64,000 bases of DNA from positions 1 through 64,000 of the forward strand of contig NZ_AP029028.1 in assembly GCF_037076565.1 (NCBI RefSeq), read 5' to 3'. This stretch comes from Herbaspirillum sp. DW155. Its GTDB lineage: Bacteria > Pseudomonadota > Gammaproteobacteria > Burkholderiales > Burkholderiaceae_D. Positions 37,638 through 46,544 of this stretch are shown in pieces; position 1 is the stretch's first letter, and every line of letters begins with the position of its first letter. Below the pieces are notes generated by a model. That model was given only the letters and a program-made list of their open reading frames with translations, searched no databases and was not told the DNA's origin. Made by a program: the position numbers and the translations under genes.

Positions 37638-38342
37638 CTAGGCCACGGCCACCGTGATCGGGGTCAGCCCGGCAATGTGTGCCGTCATGGTCTGGCCGGC
37701 TTGGACGGCGCCCACGCCATCCGGGGTGCCGGTAAAGATCAGGTCGCCCGGCTGCAGTTCGAACAGCGTCGAAAGATTGGCGATGATTTCGTTGACCGAC
37801 CAGATCAGGTGGGTGAGATCGCTTCTCTGGCGTGTCACACCATCGACCTCCAGCACCACTTCCCCGCGCGTGATTTCACCGGTCCGGGTGATCGGATGCA
37901 GCAGACCGACCGGCGCCGAATAATCGAAGGCCTTGCCGATTTCCCAGGGACGACCCATCTCGCGCATCTTCATCTGCAGGTCGCGCCGGGTCATGTCCAG
38001 TCCCACCGCATAGCCGGCGATGTGCGCAGCCGCGTGGTCCACGGCGATATTCTTGCCGGCCTTGCCGATGGCGACCACCAGTTCGATTTCGTGGTGATAG
38101 TTGCTGGTCTGGTCCGGATACGGCAGACGTACGCACTGACCGGCCGGCACCGGGACGATGGATTGCGCGTCGTTGGGTTTGCAGAAGAAGAAAGGCGGTT
38201 CGCGATCAGGGTCGAAGCCCATTTCACGCGCGTGCGCGGCGTAGTTGCGGCCCACGCAGTAGACCCGGCGCACCGGGAACAAGGAGGGGCTGTCGGCCAC
38301 CGGCAGGCCGACTACGGTCATGGGAGCGAAGAGATAGTTCAT
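37638..38342 (-). CDS. nagK: Fumarylpyruvate hydrolase (FAH family)
   Basis: This enzyme cleaves fumarylpyruvate to fumarate and pyruvate, the last step of the gentisate pathway. The 234-residue protein has the FAH-family metal site: YHHEIELVVAIGK (two Glu), GLDMTRRDLQ (Asp), with RNYAAHAREMG near residue 33 and FTGTPDGVG near 210. The length is that of NagK/MhbH enzymes rather than the longer fumarylacetoacetases. The start at 38342 gives MNYLFAP. It follows the isomerase gene by 53 bases. Confidence 0.88.
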   Translation of the reverse strand: MNYLFAPMTVVGLPVADSPSLFPVRRVYCVGRNYAAHAREMGFDPDREPPFFFCKPNDAQSIVPVPAGQCVRLPYPDQTSNYHHEIELVVAIGKAGKNIAVDHAAAHIAGYAVGLDMTRRDLQMKMREMGRPWEIGKAFDYSAPVGLLHPITRTGEITRGEVVLEVDGVTRQRSDLTHLIWSVNEIIANLSTLFELQPGDLIFTGTPDGVGAVQAGQTMTAHIAGLTPITVAVA

Positions 38343-38395
38343 GGAGAGAATTTCCGGGTCAAGGTAGGTCAGGGTCAGAACGGAACGTGGTGATA

Positions 38396-39037
38396 TCAGG
38401 AGGTCGCATCCACCTGCGCCGCCGGCGCTGCGCGCTGGAAAGCCGGCAGGGCCAGGCAGGCGCGCTCGACGGCCAGGATGCGCGGATAGGGGGCGAGGTC
38501 CAGCGCAAAGCGGCGTGCGCTTTCCACCTGCGGAATCAGGTAAACGTCGGCCAGCGTGACCTGCTGGCCATAGCAGAATTCGCCGCGCTGCAGATCCTGC
38601 GCCAGCAGGGCTTCCAGCGCCGCAAATCCCTCGCTGATCCACTGCCGGCACCAGGCGTTGACACTGGCCTCGTCGCAGCCCAGCGTCTTGCGCAGGTATT
38701 GCAGGATGCGGCGGTTGTTGACCGGGTGGATATCGCAGCCGACGATGGCCGCCAGCGCCCGCACCCGGGCCCGGCCATCGGCATCGGCGGGCAGCAGGGG
38801 TGGTGCCGGATGGCGTTCTTCCAGCCATTCCAGGATGGCCGGCGACTGGATCAGCGTGAGTTCGTCCGCCACCAGCGCCGGCACCATCGCCTGCGGATTG
38901 ACGGCGCGGAAGGCCTCGCCCAGGTGTTCTTCGCTGCGCAGGTCAACGGCGATGTAATCGTAGGCCAGGTCCTTGAGGTTCAGGGCGATGCGCAGGCGGT
39001 GCGAACTGCCGCTGCGGAAAAAATTGTAGAGCTGCAT
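38396..39037 (-). CDS. nagL: Maleylpyruvate isomerase (zeta-class GST fold)
   Basis: This enzyme isomerises maleylpyruvate to fumarylpyruvate, using glutathione. The 213-residue protein shows the zeta-class N-terminus LYNFFRSGSSHRLRIALNLK, then NPQAMVPAL and the SPAILEWLEE thioredoxin-fold end, and a helical C-terminal domain (FCYGQQVTLADVYLIPQV). AGGAG precedes the ATG at 39037. It is 14 bases from the hydroxylase gene, so translation is probably coupled. A maleylacetoacetate isomerase would look similar; context favours maleylpyruvate. Confidence 0.86.
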   Translation of the reverse strand: MQLYNFFRSGSSHRLRIALNLKDLAYDYIAVDLRSEEHLGEAFRAVNPQAMVPALVADELTLIQSPAILEWLEERHPAPPLLPADADGRARVRALAAIVGCDIHPVNNRRILQYLRKTLGCDEASVNAWCRQWISEGFAALEALLAQDLQRGEFCYGQQVTLADVYLIPQVESARRFALDLAPYPRILAVERACLALPAFQRAAPAAQVDATS

Positions 39038-39051
39038 CAAGCTTCTCCTGC

Positions 39052-40245
39052 TCAGTCGCGCGCCAGGCAGCGCTCGGCATTCCAGCCATAGAGCCATTGC
39101 ATGGCGTCATAGAAGCGTTCCGGCGAGCGGCCCTTCCACAGATCGTTGCGCACCAGGCGTTCCACCCCCTTGGCGTGGTAGATGCGCCCCATCTCGCGCG
39201 AGGACAGCACGATGCGCGCCGTGCGCGCCACCCGCGAGCGCTGGTACAGATCGAAGGCGGCCAGGAAGTCGTTGTCATGCGCGCGCAGCGCCTGGCCCAG
39301 CGTCACCGCATCTTCCAGCGCCATGCAGGCGCCCTGCGCCATGTATTGCGTGGTGGGATGGGCGGCGTCGCCCAGCAGCGTGGCGCGGCCGAAGCTCCAC
39401 TGCGCAATCGGCTCGCGGTCAGCCGTGGCCCAGCGCTTCCAGCTCCGGGGCAGGTCGATCAGCTGGCGCGCCTGCGCACAGATGCCCTGGAAATAGCTCT
39501 GCACTTCCTCGGCGCTGCCTTCGGTCACCCCCCACTGTTCCTGCTGGCGGCTATGGAAGGTCACCACCACGTTGTATTGCTCGCCACCGCGCAGCGGGTA
39601 ATGCACCAGATGGCAGTTGGGACCGACCCAGATGCTGGCCGCATTCCACTGCAGGTCGACCGGGAAATCCTGCCGCTCCACCACGGCGCGATAGACCACG
39701 TGCCCGGTCACGCGCGCCGCATCGTTGACGTATTGCGCGCGCACCACCGACCTGGTGCCATCGGCACCGATCAGCGCCAGCCCGCGATGGGCCTGACCAT
39801 GCTGGTCGTAGACGGTCACGCTGTGGTCATCCTGTTCTACCTGCTGCACGCGGGTGGAGGTGACCAGGCTCACGCGTGCGCTTTCCTGCGCGCCTTCCAG
39901 CAGCGAGCGGTGCACATCGACCCGGTGGATCACCGCATAGGGATTGCCGAAGCGCTGGCGGAAGGCCTCTCCGGTCGGAATGCGCCCCACCAGGGCGCCA
40001 TCGATGGCATCGTGCATGACCATCTCATCGGTATAGACCGCACGCGCGCGCGCCTTCTCGCCCACGCCCAGGGCATCGAAGGCATGAAAGGCATTGGGGC
40101 CGAGCTGGATGCCGGCACCGATTTCGCCGATCTCGGCCGCTTGTTCCAATACCTTCACATCGAAGCCCTGGCGCACCAGGGCCAGGGCAGCGGCAAGGCC
40201 GCCAATGCCGCCACCGGCGACGATCACGGGGAGGGATTGCGTCAT
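39052..40245 (-). CDS. mhbM: 3-hydroxybenzoate 6-monooxygenase (FAD)
   Basis: This flavoprotein hydroxylates 3-hydroxybenzoate to gentisate using NAD(P)H and O2. The 397-residue product has the FAD motif VAGGGIGGLAAALAL at the start, the DG motif ALIGADGTRSVVR near residue 160, and the GDAAHPTTQYMAQGACMALED motif near 300. MQWLYGWNAE near the end is typical of 3-hydroxybenzoate 6-hydroxylases. Salicylate hydroxylases are related. The neighbouring gentisate genes support the call, since salicylate 1-hydroxylase would make catechol instead. Confidence 0.85.
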   Translation of the reverse strand: MTQSLPVIVAGGGIGGLAAALALVRQGFDVKVLEQAAEIGEIGAGIQLGPNAFHAFDALGVGEKARARAVYTDEMVMHDAIDGALVGRIPTGEAFRQRFGNPYAVIHRVDVHRSLLEGAQESARVSLVTSTRVQQVEQDDHSVTVYDQHGQAHRGLALIGADGTRSVVRAQYVNDAARVTGHVVYRAVVERQDFPVDLQWNAASIWVGPNCHLVHYPLRGGEQYNVVVTFHSRQQEQWGVTEGSAEEVQSYFQGICAQARQLIDLPRSWKRWATADREPIAQWSFGRATLLGDAAHPTTQYMAQGACMALEDAVTLGQALRAHDNDFLAAFDLYQRSRVARTARIVLSSREMGRIYHAKGVERLVRNDLWKGRSPERFYDAMQWLYGWNAERCLARD

Positions 40246-40314
40246 GGGATATCCTTTTTGTTCATAGGGAGTGAAAAGCGGCCTGCGTCAGCCGATGCCG
40301 GGAAGACGGCCGCC

Positions 40315-41358
40315 TCAATCCTCGCTGCGCACCTCGTAAAGCCCCAGCTTGCGATGGAGCGGGCTCTCATCGGCGATGAAGAAAAAGGCCGGCTGGCTGG
40401 CCGAACGGTTACGCAACTGCACGGCGCCATAGCCCGGCACGCAGCAGGTGTCGGCCTGGGCCAGCGTGAACTGCGCCTGCGCCGTCTGGACGCTGGCACT
40501 GCCCTCGATCAGGTGCAGCACCGCCGCCGGCGAGCGCGCCGGCAGCCGCAGCGATTCGCCGGGCCGCAGCATCAGTGCCGAATAGCCGAGAATGTTCTGG
40601 CAATCGCCTCCGCTCTCGGGGTTGATGTAGGCCAGCTGCACCGCCTCGCCGGCTGGCTGCGATTGCGCCAGTGCGAGCAGGCTCTGGCGCACTTCCGACC
40701 AGGGATAGCGCAGCATGGGATAGGACTGCCGGCTGCGCACGAACAGCGGCGCCGGCACCACGCCGCCACTGCGATAGGCGCGCTCCTGGCCCTGCCGGCT
40801 GACCTTCTGCGGCGCGCCTTCCTGCACGTAGGAAGCTTCCAGGTAATGCACCAGCGGCAGGTCCAGCACGTCCAGCCAGACCACCGGTTCGCTGCCATCG
40901 TGGCCGTGCTCGTGCCACAGGCCGGTCGGTGTGAGGATCAGGTCGCCGCGCTGCATCAGGCATTTCTCGCCCTCCACGGTGGTGTAGGCGCCCTCGCCTT
41001 CGACGATCATGCGCACGGCATTGGGCGTGTGACGGTGCGCGGGCGCCCATTCGCCCGGCAGCAGCAATTGCATGCCCAGTTAGATGGCGGCGCTGGCCTG
41101 CATCTTTTCCAGCCCGTGGCCGGGATTGGCCAGCACCAGCACGCGCCGCTCGGCCTTTTCCATCGGCGTGAGTTCGCCGGCCTGCATCAACAGCGGGCGC
41201 AGGCTCTCGTAGCGCCAGTGCGCCGGGCGCGTTTGCGGGATCGGTTTGCCCGGCGGCAGCACTTTGCGCAGGCTGGGCCACAGCGGGACCAGATGTTGCC
41301 GGGTGAGGGCGTCACGATAGTCGGATGGCAGGTCATCCAGGGTGCCGAGTTGCAGCAT
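40315..41358 (-). pseudogene. mhbD: Gentisate 1,2-dioxygenase interrupted by an in-frame stop
   Basis: This gene should encode the ring-cleaving enzyme that converts gentisate to maleylpyruvate. The start [14 protein letters not shown] at 41358 follows GGAG. Codon 93 is TAA (plus-strand 41080-41082), flanked by ASAAI before and LGMQLLLPGEW after in the same frame, with no indel. A Tyr (TAT/TAC) or similar codon there would restore one 347-residue protein, the usual length. Everything downstream is intact: first cupin HRHTPNAVRMIVEG and WHEHGHDG hold the Fe ligands, and the second cupin ends at HRKLGLYEVRSED. An internal start at Met 41073 would drop 95 residues. The cause is either a true nonsense mutation or a sequencing error. 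Confidence 0.85.
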
Positions 41359-41475
41359 GGTATCTCCAGTGTCGTTGTCACGCCTGGCGCGTCGGCCAGT
41401 GCTGATTTTTTTCTGATGCCGGAAATGTACGCGCCGCATCGACATTCGGTCTATGCAATGGTATTAATGCATTCC

Positions 41476-41490
41476 ATTCGAATAACGAAT
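41476..41490. promoter_or_regulatory. LysR-type operator in the gentisate divergent promoter
   Basis: ATTCG-AATAA-CGAAT is an inverted repeat that fits the T-N11-A pattern of LysR-type binding sites. It lies between the divergent LysR gene (start 41503) and the dioxygenase gene (start 41358). It most likely mediates inducible control of the operon. Confidence 0.55.
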
Positions 41491-41502
41491 AAAGCGAGAC
41501 CC

Positions 41503-42405
41503 ATGCAAACCGCAGACATCCGCCTGCTGCAGGTATTCGACGAGATCTACAAGACCCGCAGCGTGACCCGCGCGGCCGAGCATCTGGGGCTGGGCCAGCC
41601 GGCGGTGAGCATCGCCCTGGCGCGTCTGCGCGCGCATTTCAACGATCCGCTGTTCGTGCGCATCGCCAACGTGATGGAACCCACGCCGCTGGCCTGCGAG
41701 TTGCAGGAGCAGGTGCATGGCACCCTGGCTTCGCTGGAACAGGTCTTTGGTTACCGCAGCAGTTTCGACCCCACCCGGGCCGAGCGCACCTTCACCATCA
41801 GCATGACCGACATCAGTCAGCTGGTGTTGCTGCCGCGCCTGTGGGCACACCTGCGGCGCACCTCGCCGGGCGTCCATATCGACATCGTGCCCTTGTCGGA
41901 GCAGACCCCGCGTCTGCTGGAGTCCGGCGAAGCCGACCTGGCCCTGGGCTTCGTACCGCAACTGGAGGCGGGTTTCTATCAGCAATCGCTGTTTCGCCAG
42001 CGCTACGTCTGCGTGGCCAGCGCCGACCATCCGCGCATCCGCCAGCGCCTGACGCTCAGGCAGTTCGAGCGCGAGGAGCACGCCGTGGTCACCTCCTCCG
42101 GCACCGGTCACCTGATCCTGGCCAAGGAGATCGCCAGCCAGGGCATCCGTCACAACATCGCCCTGCGCGTGCCGAATTACCTCGGCATTGCCTTTGTGAT
42201 CGAGCAGACCGACATGCTGGTGACCATCCCGGAACGCCTGGCGCAAGTCCTGGAAGGACGCGGACGTTTCAAGGTCTTCCCGGTGCCTTTCGCGCTGCCC
42301 GATTATGCGGTCAAGCAACACTGGCACGAGCGCTACCATCACGATCCGGGTCATCGTTGGTTACGCGGGGTGGTGTCGGATCTGTTGTCGACAGCGCGAC
42401 GTTGA
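41503..42405 (+). CDS. LysR-family regulator of the gentisate operon
   Basis: The 300-residue transcription factor has an N-terminal winged helix (DIRLLQVFDEIYKTRSVTRA then AEHLGLGQPAVSIALARLR) and a periplasmic-binding-like effector domain. It is of the NahR/NagR/DntR group by its start and by TDISQLVLLPRLWAHL. It is divergent from the five gentisate genes, with a T-N11-A operator in between. The likely inducer is 3-hydroxybenzoate, salicylate or gentisate. The ATG at 41503 was chosen because the helix-turn-helix begins right after it. Confidence 0.88.
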   Translation: MQTADIRLLQVFDEIYKTRSVTRAAEHLGLGQPAVSIALARLRAHFNDPLFVRIANVMEPTPLACELQEQVHGTLASLEQVFGYRSSFDPTRAERTFTISMTDISQLVLLPRLWAHLRRTSPGVHIDIVPLSEQTPRLLESGEADLALGFVPQLEAGFYQQSLFRQRYVCVASADHPRIRQRLTLRQFEREEHAVVTSSGTGHLILAKEIASQGIRHNIALRVPNYLGIAFVIEQTDMLVTIPERLAQVLEGRGRFKVFPVPFALPDYAVKQHWHERYHHDPGHRWLRGVVSDLLSTARR

Positions 42406-42493
42406 GTCGTGTGCCGTGCGCCGTCGGAAAAAGTAAGGTCGGATTGGTAACAGCTGATACCATCTTCATCGGCCCGCTACGGCAGGCCGGCCT

Positions 42494-43132
42494 TCAGTCA
42501 CCCAGGTCAATGGTCCCCGCCAGCCGGATCGCCTGGGGCGTCTCGTACATCGCTACGACCCATGCCTGCTGCATATCCCCGGCATGCTCATCGAGGGTCG
42601 CCGCCACGAAGTTGATGGAAGCCCGGTCCAGGCCGGCATAGGGATCGTCCAGCAGCGTCAGCGTGGCCTGTGCCGCAAAGGCGGCGGCCAGGTAGACCTT
42701 GCGCTTGCTGCCGGTGGAGAGCATGAAGAGCTTTTTCTCCAGATGCGGCGTCAGTGACAGTCCTTCGATCAACGCCGGCAAGCGCGCGTGATCGAAATGC
42801 GGATAGCGTTGGGCCAATGCGGCAAATACTTCCGGCGGCGTCATCTGGTCATCAGCTTCGCTGCGCGGATCGATGAAGAACACCTGGCGACGATAGTTCT
42901 CAGGCTCGCTGTCCAGCCGCAGGCCGTTCAACTCCAGCACCCCGTCGCGCGCCGGCATCAAGCCGGCCAGCAGCTTGAGCAGCGTGGTCTTGCCGCGGCC
43001 ATCGCCACCGCGTACCAGGTTCACGCCGGGCAGGATACGGGCCGAGAAATCCTGGAACAGGTCCAGGCCGGGATAGGAAAAATTCAGGCGCGATACCAGC
43101 AGCAGCGCTGCGCGGTCGGAAGCTTGGGTCAT
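42494..43132 (-). CDS. ABC-type ATPase with atypical motifs
   Basis: The 212-residue stand-alone ATP-binding subunit has Walker A GGDGRGKTT (42-50), a degenerate signature LSTGSKRK instead of LSGGQ, and Walker B LTLLDDPYAGLD. There Asp takes the place of the usual catalytic Glu. Such changes usually slow hydrolysis. It resembles CcmA/HlyB-type small ATPases. It follows an 82-residue membrane protein by 60 bases, possibly as a two-gene unit. No permease with six helices is nearby, so the partner is unclear. Confidence 0.75.
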   Translation of the reverse strand: MTQASDRAALLLVSRLNFSYPGLDLFQDFSARILPGVNLVRGGDGRGKTTLLKLLAGLMPARDGVLELNGLRLDSEPENYRRQVFFIDPRSEADDQMTPPEVFAALAQRYPHFDHARLPALIEGLSLTPHLEKKLFMLSTGSKRKVYLAAAFAAQATLTLLDDPYAGLDRASINFVAATLDEHAGDMQQAWVVAMYETPQAIRLAGTIDLGD

Positions 43133-43192
43133 CGTTGCGGATCGTGGTGAGTCGGTGAAACCGGCACGCTGCATTCGCGGCCGTGCGGGTAA

Positions 43193-43441
43193 TCAGCGGC
43201 GCTGGCGTGCAGCCTGACGCCGGGCCTCTTCGGCGGCCTGCTTTTCCTTCCTGGCATCGGCCAGCATCGCCAGTGCCAGTGCCAGCGGCGGATACAGCAG
43301 GATCAGGCCGCTCCAGTCATGGTCCGACAGGAACATCAGCACGGCAATGCACAGGTCCACCGCCATCAGGCACATCAATGGCCATCCCACGGGCGCACCC
43401 AGGAAGGTCTTCTGTCGCTTGTTCTTGAAATACAGTGCCAT
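43193..43441 (-). CDS. Small two-helix membrane protein
   Basis: The 82-residue product begins MALYFKNKRQKTFLGAPVGW. Two hydrophobic segments (about 20-40 PLMCLMAVDLCIAVLMFL and 46-63 LILLYPPLALALAMLA) are followed by a charged Lys/Glu/Arg/Ala-rich tail (DARKEKQAAEEARRQAARQRR, shown from residue 62). I do not recognise a named family. It lies just upstream of the atypical ABC ATPase on the same strand. Confidence 0.7.
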   Translation of the reverse strand: MALYFKNKRQKTFLGAPVGWPLMCLMAVDLCIAVLMFLSDHDWSGLILLYPPLALALAMLADARKEKQAAEEARRQAARQRR

Positions 43442-43653
43442 GCCATTCACCCTGCTTTGTCGTTCGCCGCATGGCCCGGGTGTCGCGCCGCAGGGGGCGT
43501 ACTGACTAGCGGGCAGGATGCTGGCGATGGGTTGTCTCCTGAGCGCGATTATAAAAGATGTCGCCAGCCGGGGCGAGGCGGCGGCGCATCTTCCCACCCG
43601 GCAAACATGCTTGAGCCTGCCCGTGCGGGATGACGGACCTGTGGAAAAAATAT

Positions 43654-43686
43654 AAAAAAAACGGTCCCGGCAGATGCCGGAACCGT
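43654..43686 (-). terminator. Intrinsic terminator of the MFS gene at 43720
   Basis: Read on the minus strand, ACGGTTCCGGCA (43686-43675) pairs with TGCCGGGACCGT (43672-43661) with one wobble, a 2-base loop, and seven T. It is about 35 bases past the stop of the minus-strand MFS gene. Confidence 0.8.
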
Positions 43687-43719
43687 TGCTCCCTGGTACT
43701 GGAAACGTACCCGCCTTGA

Positions 43720-44955
43720 TCAACGCGCCTTGGCAGCCCCCGGCCACATCCGCACCACCAGGGCCAGCACGGACGCCATCACTGCCAGCGCCACCACCGC
43801 GATCCAACCCCACTGCGCCAGAGCCAGGCTGCCCAGGGCGGCACCGGCGGCCATGCCGATGAACATGCCCACGAACAACACGGCGTTCAAGCGGCTGCGG
43901 GCGCCCGGTTCGATGCTGTAGACGATGGTCTGGTGCGCCACCAGCGTGGCCTGCACGCCGAGGTCGAAGCCTATCGCGGCCAGCGCTAGCAGCACCAGTT
44001 GACCTTGGGTCGAGAACCACGGCGACAGGGCCATCGATGCAAAAGACAGGGCGGCCAGGGCCACGCCCAGACGGGTCACCAGTTCCGGGCCCTTCTTGTC
44101 GGCAATGCGGCCTGCCAGCGGCGCAGCCAGGGCACCGGCAGCACCGGCCAGGCCGAAGGCACCGGCAGCGGCACTGCCCAGGTGGAACGGAGCGCCATGC
44201 AGCATCAGCGCCAGAGTCGACCAGAAGGCCGAGAAGCCCACCGACAGCAAACCTTGCGCCAGTGCAGCGCGACGCAGCGCGCCATGCTTTTTCACCAGGG
44301 TGCCGAGCGAACCCAGCAGTGCGCCATACGACAGATGCGTGGTCGGATGAAAGCGCGGCAGTCCGCGCCATGCAGCCAGGCCGATCAGGGCGATGCTGGC
44401 CGACGCGCCCACGAACATGGCGCGCCAGCCGAAGTGCTCGGCCACGAAGCCGCTGACCACGCGCGAGAGCAGGATGCCCAGCAGCAAGCCGGTCATGACG
44501 GTGCCGACGATGCGGCCGCGATGTTGTTCCGGCGCCAGGGTGGCGGCAGCCGGGACGATATCCTGCGCCAGCGTGGCTGTCAGGCCAATGGCCAGGCCGG
44601 CCGCCAGCAGGGTCGCCACGCCCGAGGCCGCGCCGGCCAGCAGCAGTGCCACCGTCAGGATGGCGGCCTTGATGAGGATGATGCGGCGGCGGTCATAACG
44701 ATCGCCCAGCGGGGCCAGCAGCAGGATGCCCAGCGCATAGCCGAGCTGGGTCGACATCGGCACCATGCCCACGGCGCGCTCGGAGGCGCCGATGTCATCG
44801 GCCAGCACACCCAGCATGGGTTGCGAATAGTAGAGCGAAGCCACGGCCAGGCCGGCACCGCTGGCCAACAGGCCGATCAGTCCGGTCGATAGCCCGTGGG
44901 CGTGGGAGGAAGCCGCTGCAGGGGCGGCTGTATGCGTCTTGGGAATGCTGTTCAT
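43720..44955 (-). CDS. MFS transporter
   Basis: The 411-residue, 12-helix exporter-type facilitator has the loop 2-3 motif LAPLGDRYDRRRIILIKA near residue 80, and QDIVPAAATLAPEQHRGRIVG near 130 (helix 4-5, as in drug or sugar exporters). It is divergent from a LysR gene (start 45090) across 134 bp, the usual arrangement of a regulator controlling an exporter. The substrate cannot be read from sequence. Confidence 0.83.
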   Translation of the reverse strand: MNSIPKTHTAAPAAASSHAHGLSTGLIGLLASGAGLAVASLYYSQPMLGVLADDIGASERAVGMVPMSTQLGYALGILLLAPLGDRYDRRRIILIKAAILTVALLLAGAASGVATLLAAGLAIGLTATLAQDIVPAAATLAPEQHRGRIVGTVMTGLLLGILLSRVVSGFVAEHFGWRAMFVGASASIALIGLAAWRGLPRFHPTTHLSYGALLGSLGTLVKKHGALRRAALAQGLLSVGFSAFWSTLALMLHGAPFHLGSAAAGAFGLAGAAGALAAPLAGRIADKKGPELVTRLGVALAALSFASMALSPWFSTQGQLVLLALAAIGFDLGVQATLVAHQTIVYSIEPGARSRLNAVLFVGMFIGMAAGAALGSLALAQWGWIAVVALAVMASVLALVVRMWPGAAKAR

Positions 44956-45089
44956 GATGGCACCTCGATAAAGTGGGTCTGGCGGCCGGCCCGGGAAATC
45001 CCCTCTTTGCCAGCGTTGGAACGGATTGTCCGCTTCCCGGCTCGCATCCGGTAGTAGCGCAGCTGGCAGAATTGTTATACGTTAGCCGT

Positions 45090-46064
45090 ATGACCAAGCC
45101 GCCCTCCCCTGCCTCCAGCTTCTCGGCCACCGGCCTGACCGACCGCATCGAACTGATCCAGACCTTCGTGCGCATCGTCGAGGCCGGCAGCCTCTCGGCC
45201 GCCGCTGCCCAGCTCGCGACCACCCAGCCCACCGTCAGCCGCCGCCTGCAGGCGCTGGAACGCTCGCTGGGCGTGCGCCTGCTGCAGCGTTCCACCCATG
45301 CGATGAAGATGACCGAGGATGGCGAGCGCTGCTACGAGCGCGCCAAGGAATTGCTGGCCGGCTGGGATGAATTCGAAAGCGAATTGCGCGGCGCCCGCCA
45401 GCACGCCGCAGGCACGCTGCGCGTGGTGGTGCCGCACGCCTTCGGTCAGAAGCAGCTGATCGCGCCCTTGTTGCAGTTCATGCAGCGCCATCCGCGCATC
45501 ACCGTCGAATGGCTGTTGCATGACCGCGCGGCGGACTTCATCAGCCAGGGCATCGATTGCGCCATCCAGGTCGGCGAAGTCAGCGATCCCTCGGTGGTCG
45601 CCATCCACCTGGCCGAGGTGCCGCGCATGACGGTGGTGGCGCCCGCGCTGCTGCGGGGCCGCCCCCTGCCCCGCCGCCCGCAGGACCTGGCCGCTTTTCC
45701 GTGGATTGCTATTCCCGCTTTCTATCGCCGCGAGATCACGCTGACCCATGCCACCAGCGGCGAGCAGCGCCGTGTGGCATTGCGGCCACAACTGGTGACC
45801 GACAGCCTGTATGCGCTGCGCAACATCGCCATCGAAGGCATGGGGGTGGCCGTGGGGTCGTCGTGGGTGTTGGCCGAAGACGTGGCGGCGGGTCGTCTGG
45901 TGCAGTTGCTACCGGAGTGGGAACCGGCACCGCTGCCGGTGTCGCTGATGTATCCCTATGCGCGTTTCTATCCGGCGCGGCTGCGCCACTTCATCGATAC
46001 CATGAAGGAAGCGATGCCGGCCGTGGTGCACAGGGCGGTGGGCTGGGGTGCGCACGGAGCCTGA
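45090..46064 (+). CDS. LysR-family transcriptional regulator
   Basis: The 324-residue regulator has DNA-binding helix LIQTFVRIVEAGSLSAAAAQ then TTQPTVSRRLQALERSLGVRL, and an effector domain with HAFGQKQLIAPLLQF and DCAIQVGEVSDPSVVA. The latter is characteristic of the CrgA/DhcR group. The ATG at 45090 was chosen; upstream sequence in frame is unrelated. It is divergent from the MFS gene at 43720-44955 and probably controls it. Confidence 0.87.
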   Translation: MTKPPSPASSFSATGLTDRIELIQTFVRIVEAGSLSAAAAQLATTQPTVSRRLQALERSLGVRLLQRSTHAMKMTEDGERCYERAKELLAGWDEFESELRGARQHAAGTLRVVVPHAFGQKQLIAPLLQFMQRHPRITVEWLLHDRAADFISQGIDCAIQVGEVSDPSVVAIHLAEVPRMTVVAPALLRGRPLPRRPQDLAAFPWIAIPAFYRREITLTHATSGEQRRVALRPQLVTDSLYALRNIAIEGMGVAVGSSWVLAEDVAAGRLVQLLPEWEPAPLPVSLMYPYARFYPARLRHFIDTMKEAMPAVVHRAVGWGAHGA

Positions 46065-46294
46065 GTGCTGGTCGCGCCAATCCTCGCCAACCCGCACGGC
46101 CATGTGGTTCCTTCAGGAAACGCCTGAGGTTCAAGGATGAGCCGGGCGTCTATAGTGCAGCCGAGAAGTTGCCTTTCGGAATGGCGGCCGCAGACGAGCC
46201 CGCCGGCCAGAGCAACTTTGGAAATGAATGATGACTTGCAAAGAGGCGCAGGGATCGCCATTCCTATCGGCTTGCTCAAGCGGAGAACAAGAAC

Positions 46295-46498
46295 ATGGGT
46301 ATCGAAGAAGCCGGCGGCGATCTTGCCCGCCACCGTTCACAAGAGCTGGTCGATCAGCTCAACAGGATTCAGGAAATCATGGACAGCCTGACATCGACGT
46401 TTGAAGACATCGCGCTTCTTGCCGGCGTCCACGCAGACGGTTCTGCTCAAGCCGTGGCCGTGGCGGCAATTGCCAGGGCCAGGAAGACCTCATGCTGA
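46295..46498 (+). CDS. Small hypothetical protein
   Basis: The 67-codon frame begins MGIEEAGGDLARHRSQELVD and continues LNRIQEIMDSLTSTFEDI. It is mostly helical, soluble and without a signal peptide. GGAGAAC precedes the ATG with suitable spacing, and an intrinsic terminator overlaps the stop codon, which argues for a real gene. I do not recognise a family. Confidence 0.5.
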   Translation: MGIEEAGGDLARHRSQELVDQLNRIQEIMDSLTSTFEDIALLAGVHADGSAQAVAVAAIARARKTSC

Positions 46499-46520
46499 TA
46501 CGCATGAGGTTCTTGCTTTA
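46488..46520 (+). terminator. Intrinsic terminator overlapping the stop of the small gene
   Basis: CCTCATGC (46488-46495) pairs perfectly with GCATGAGG (46502-46509), followed by TTCTTGCTTT. The stop codon TGA of the small frame (46496-46498) lies in the loop. Confidence 0.65.
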
Positions 46521-46544
46521 CATCTCCTTGTCGGATCGAAGACG

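Noticed and set aside
40315-41358. Frameshift in the gentisate dioxygenase gene
   Set aside because: Both halves are in the same frame with continuous alignment; the defect is a single in-frame stop codon.
39097-41502. Very long N-terminal extension of the gentisate LysR gene
   Set aside because: The frame is open by chance across the opposite-strand gentisate genes. The LysR fold starts at 41503.
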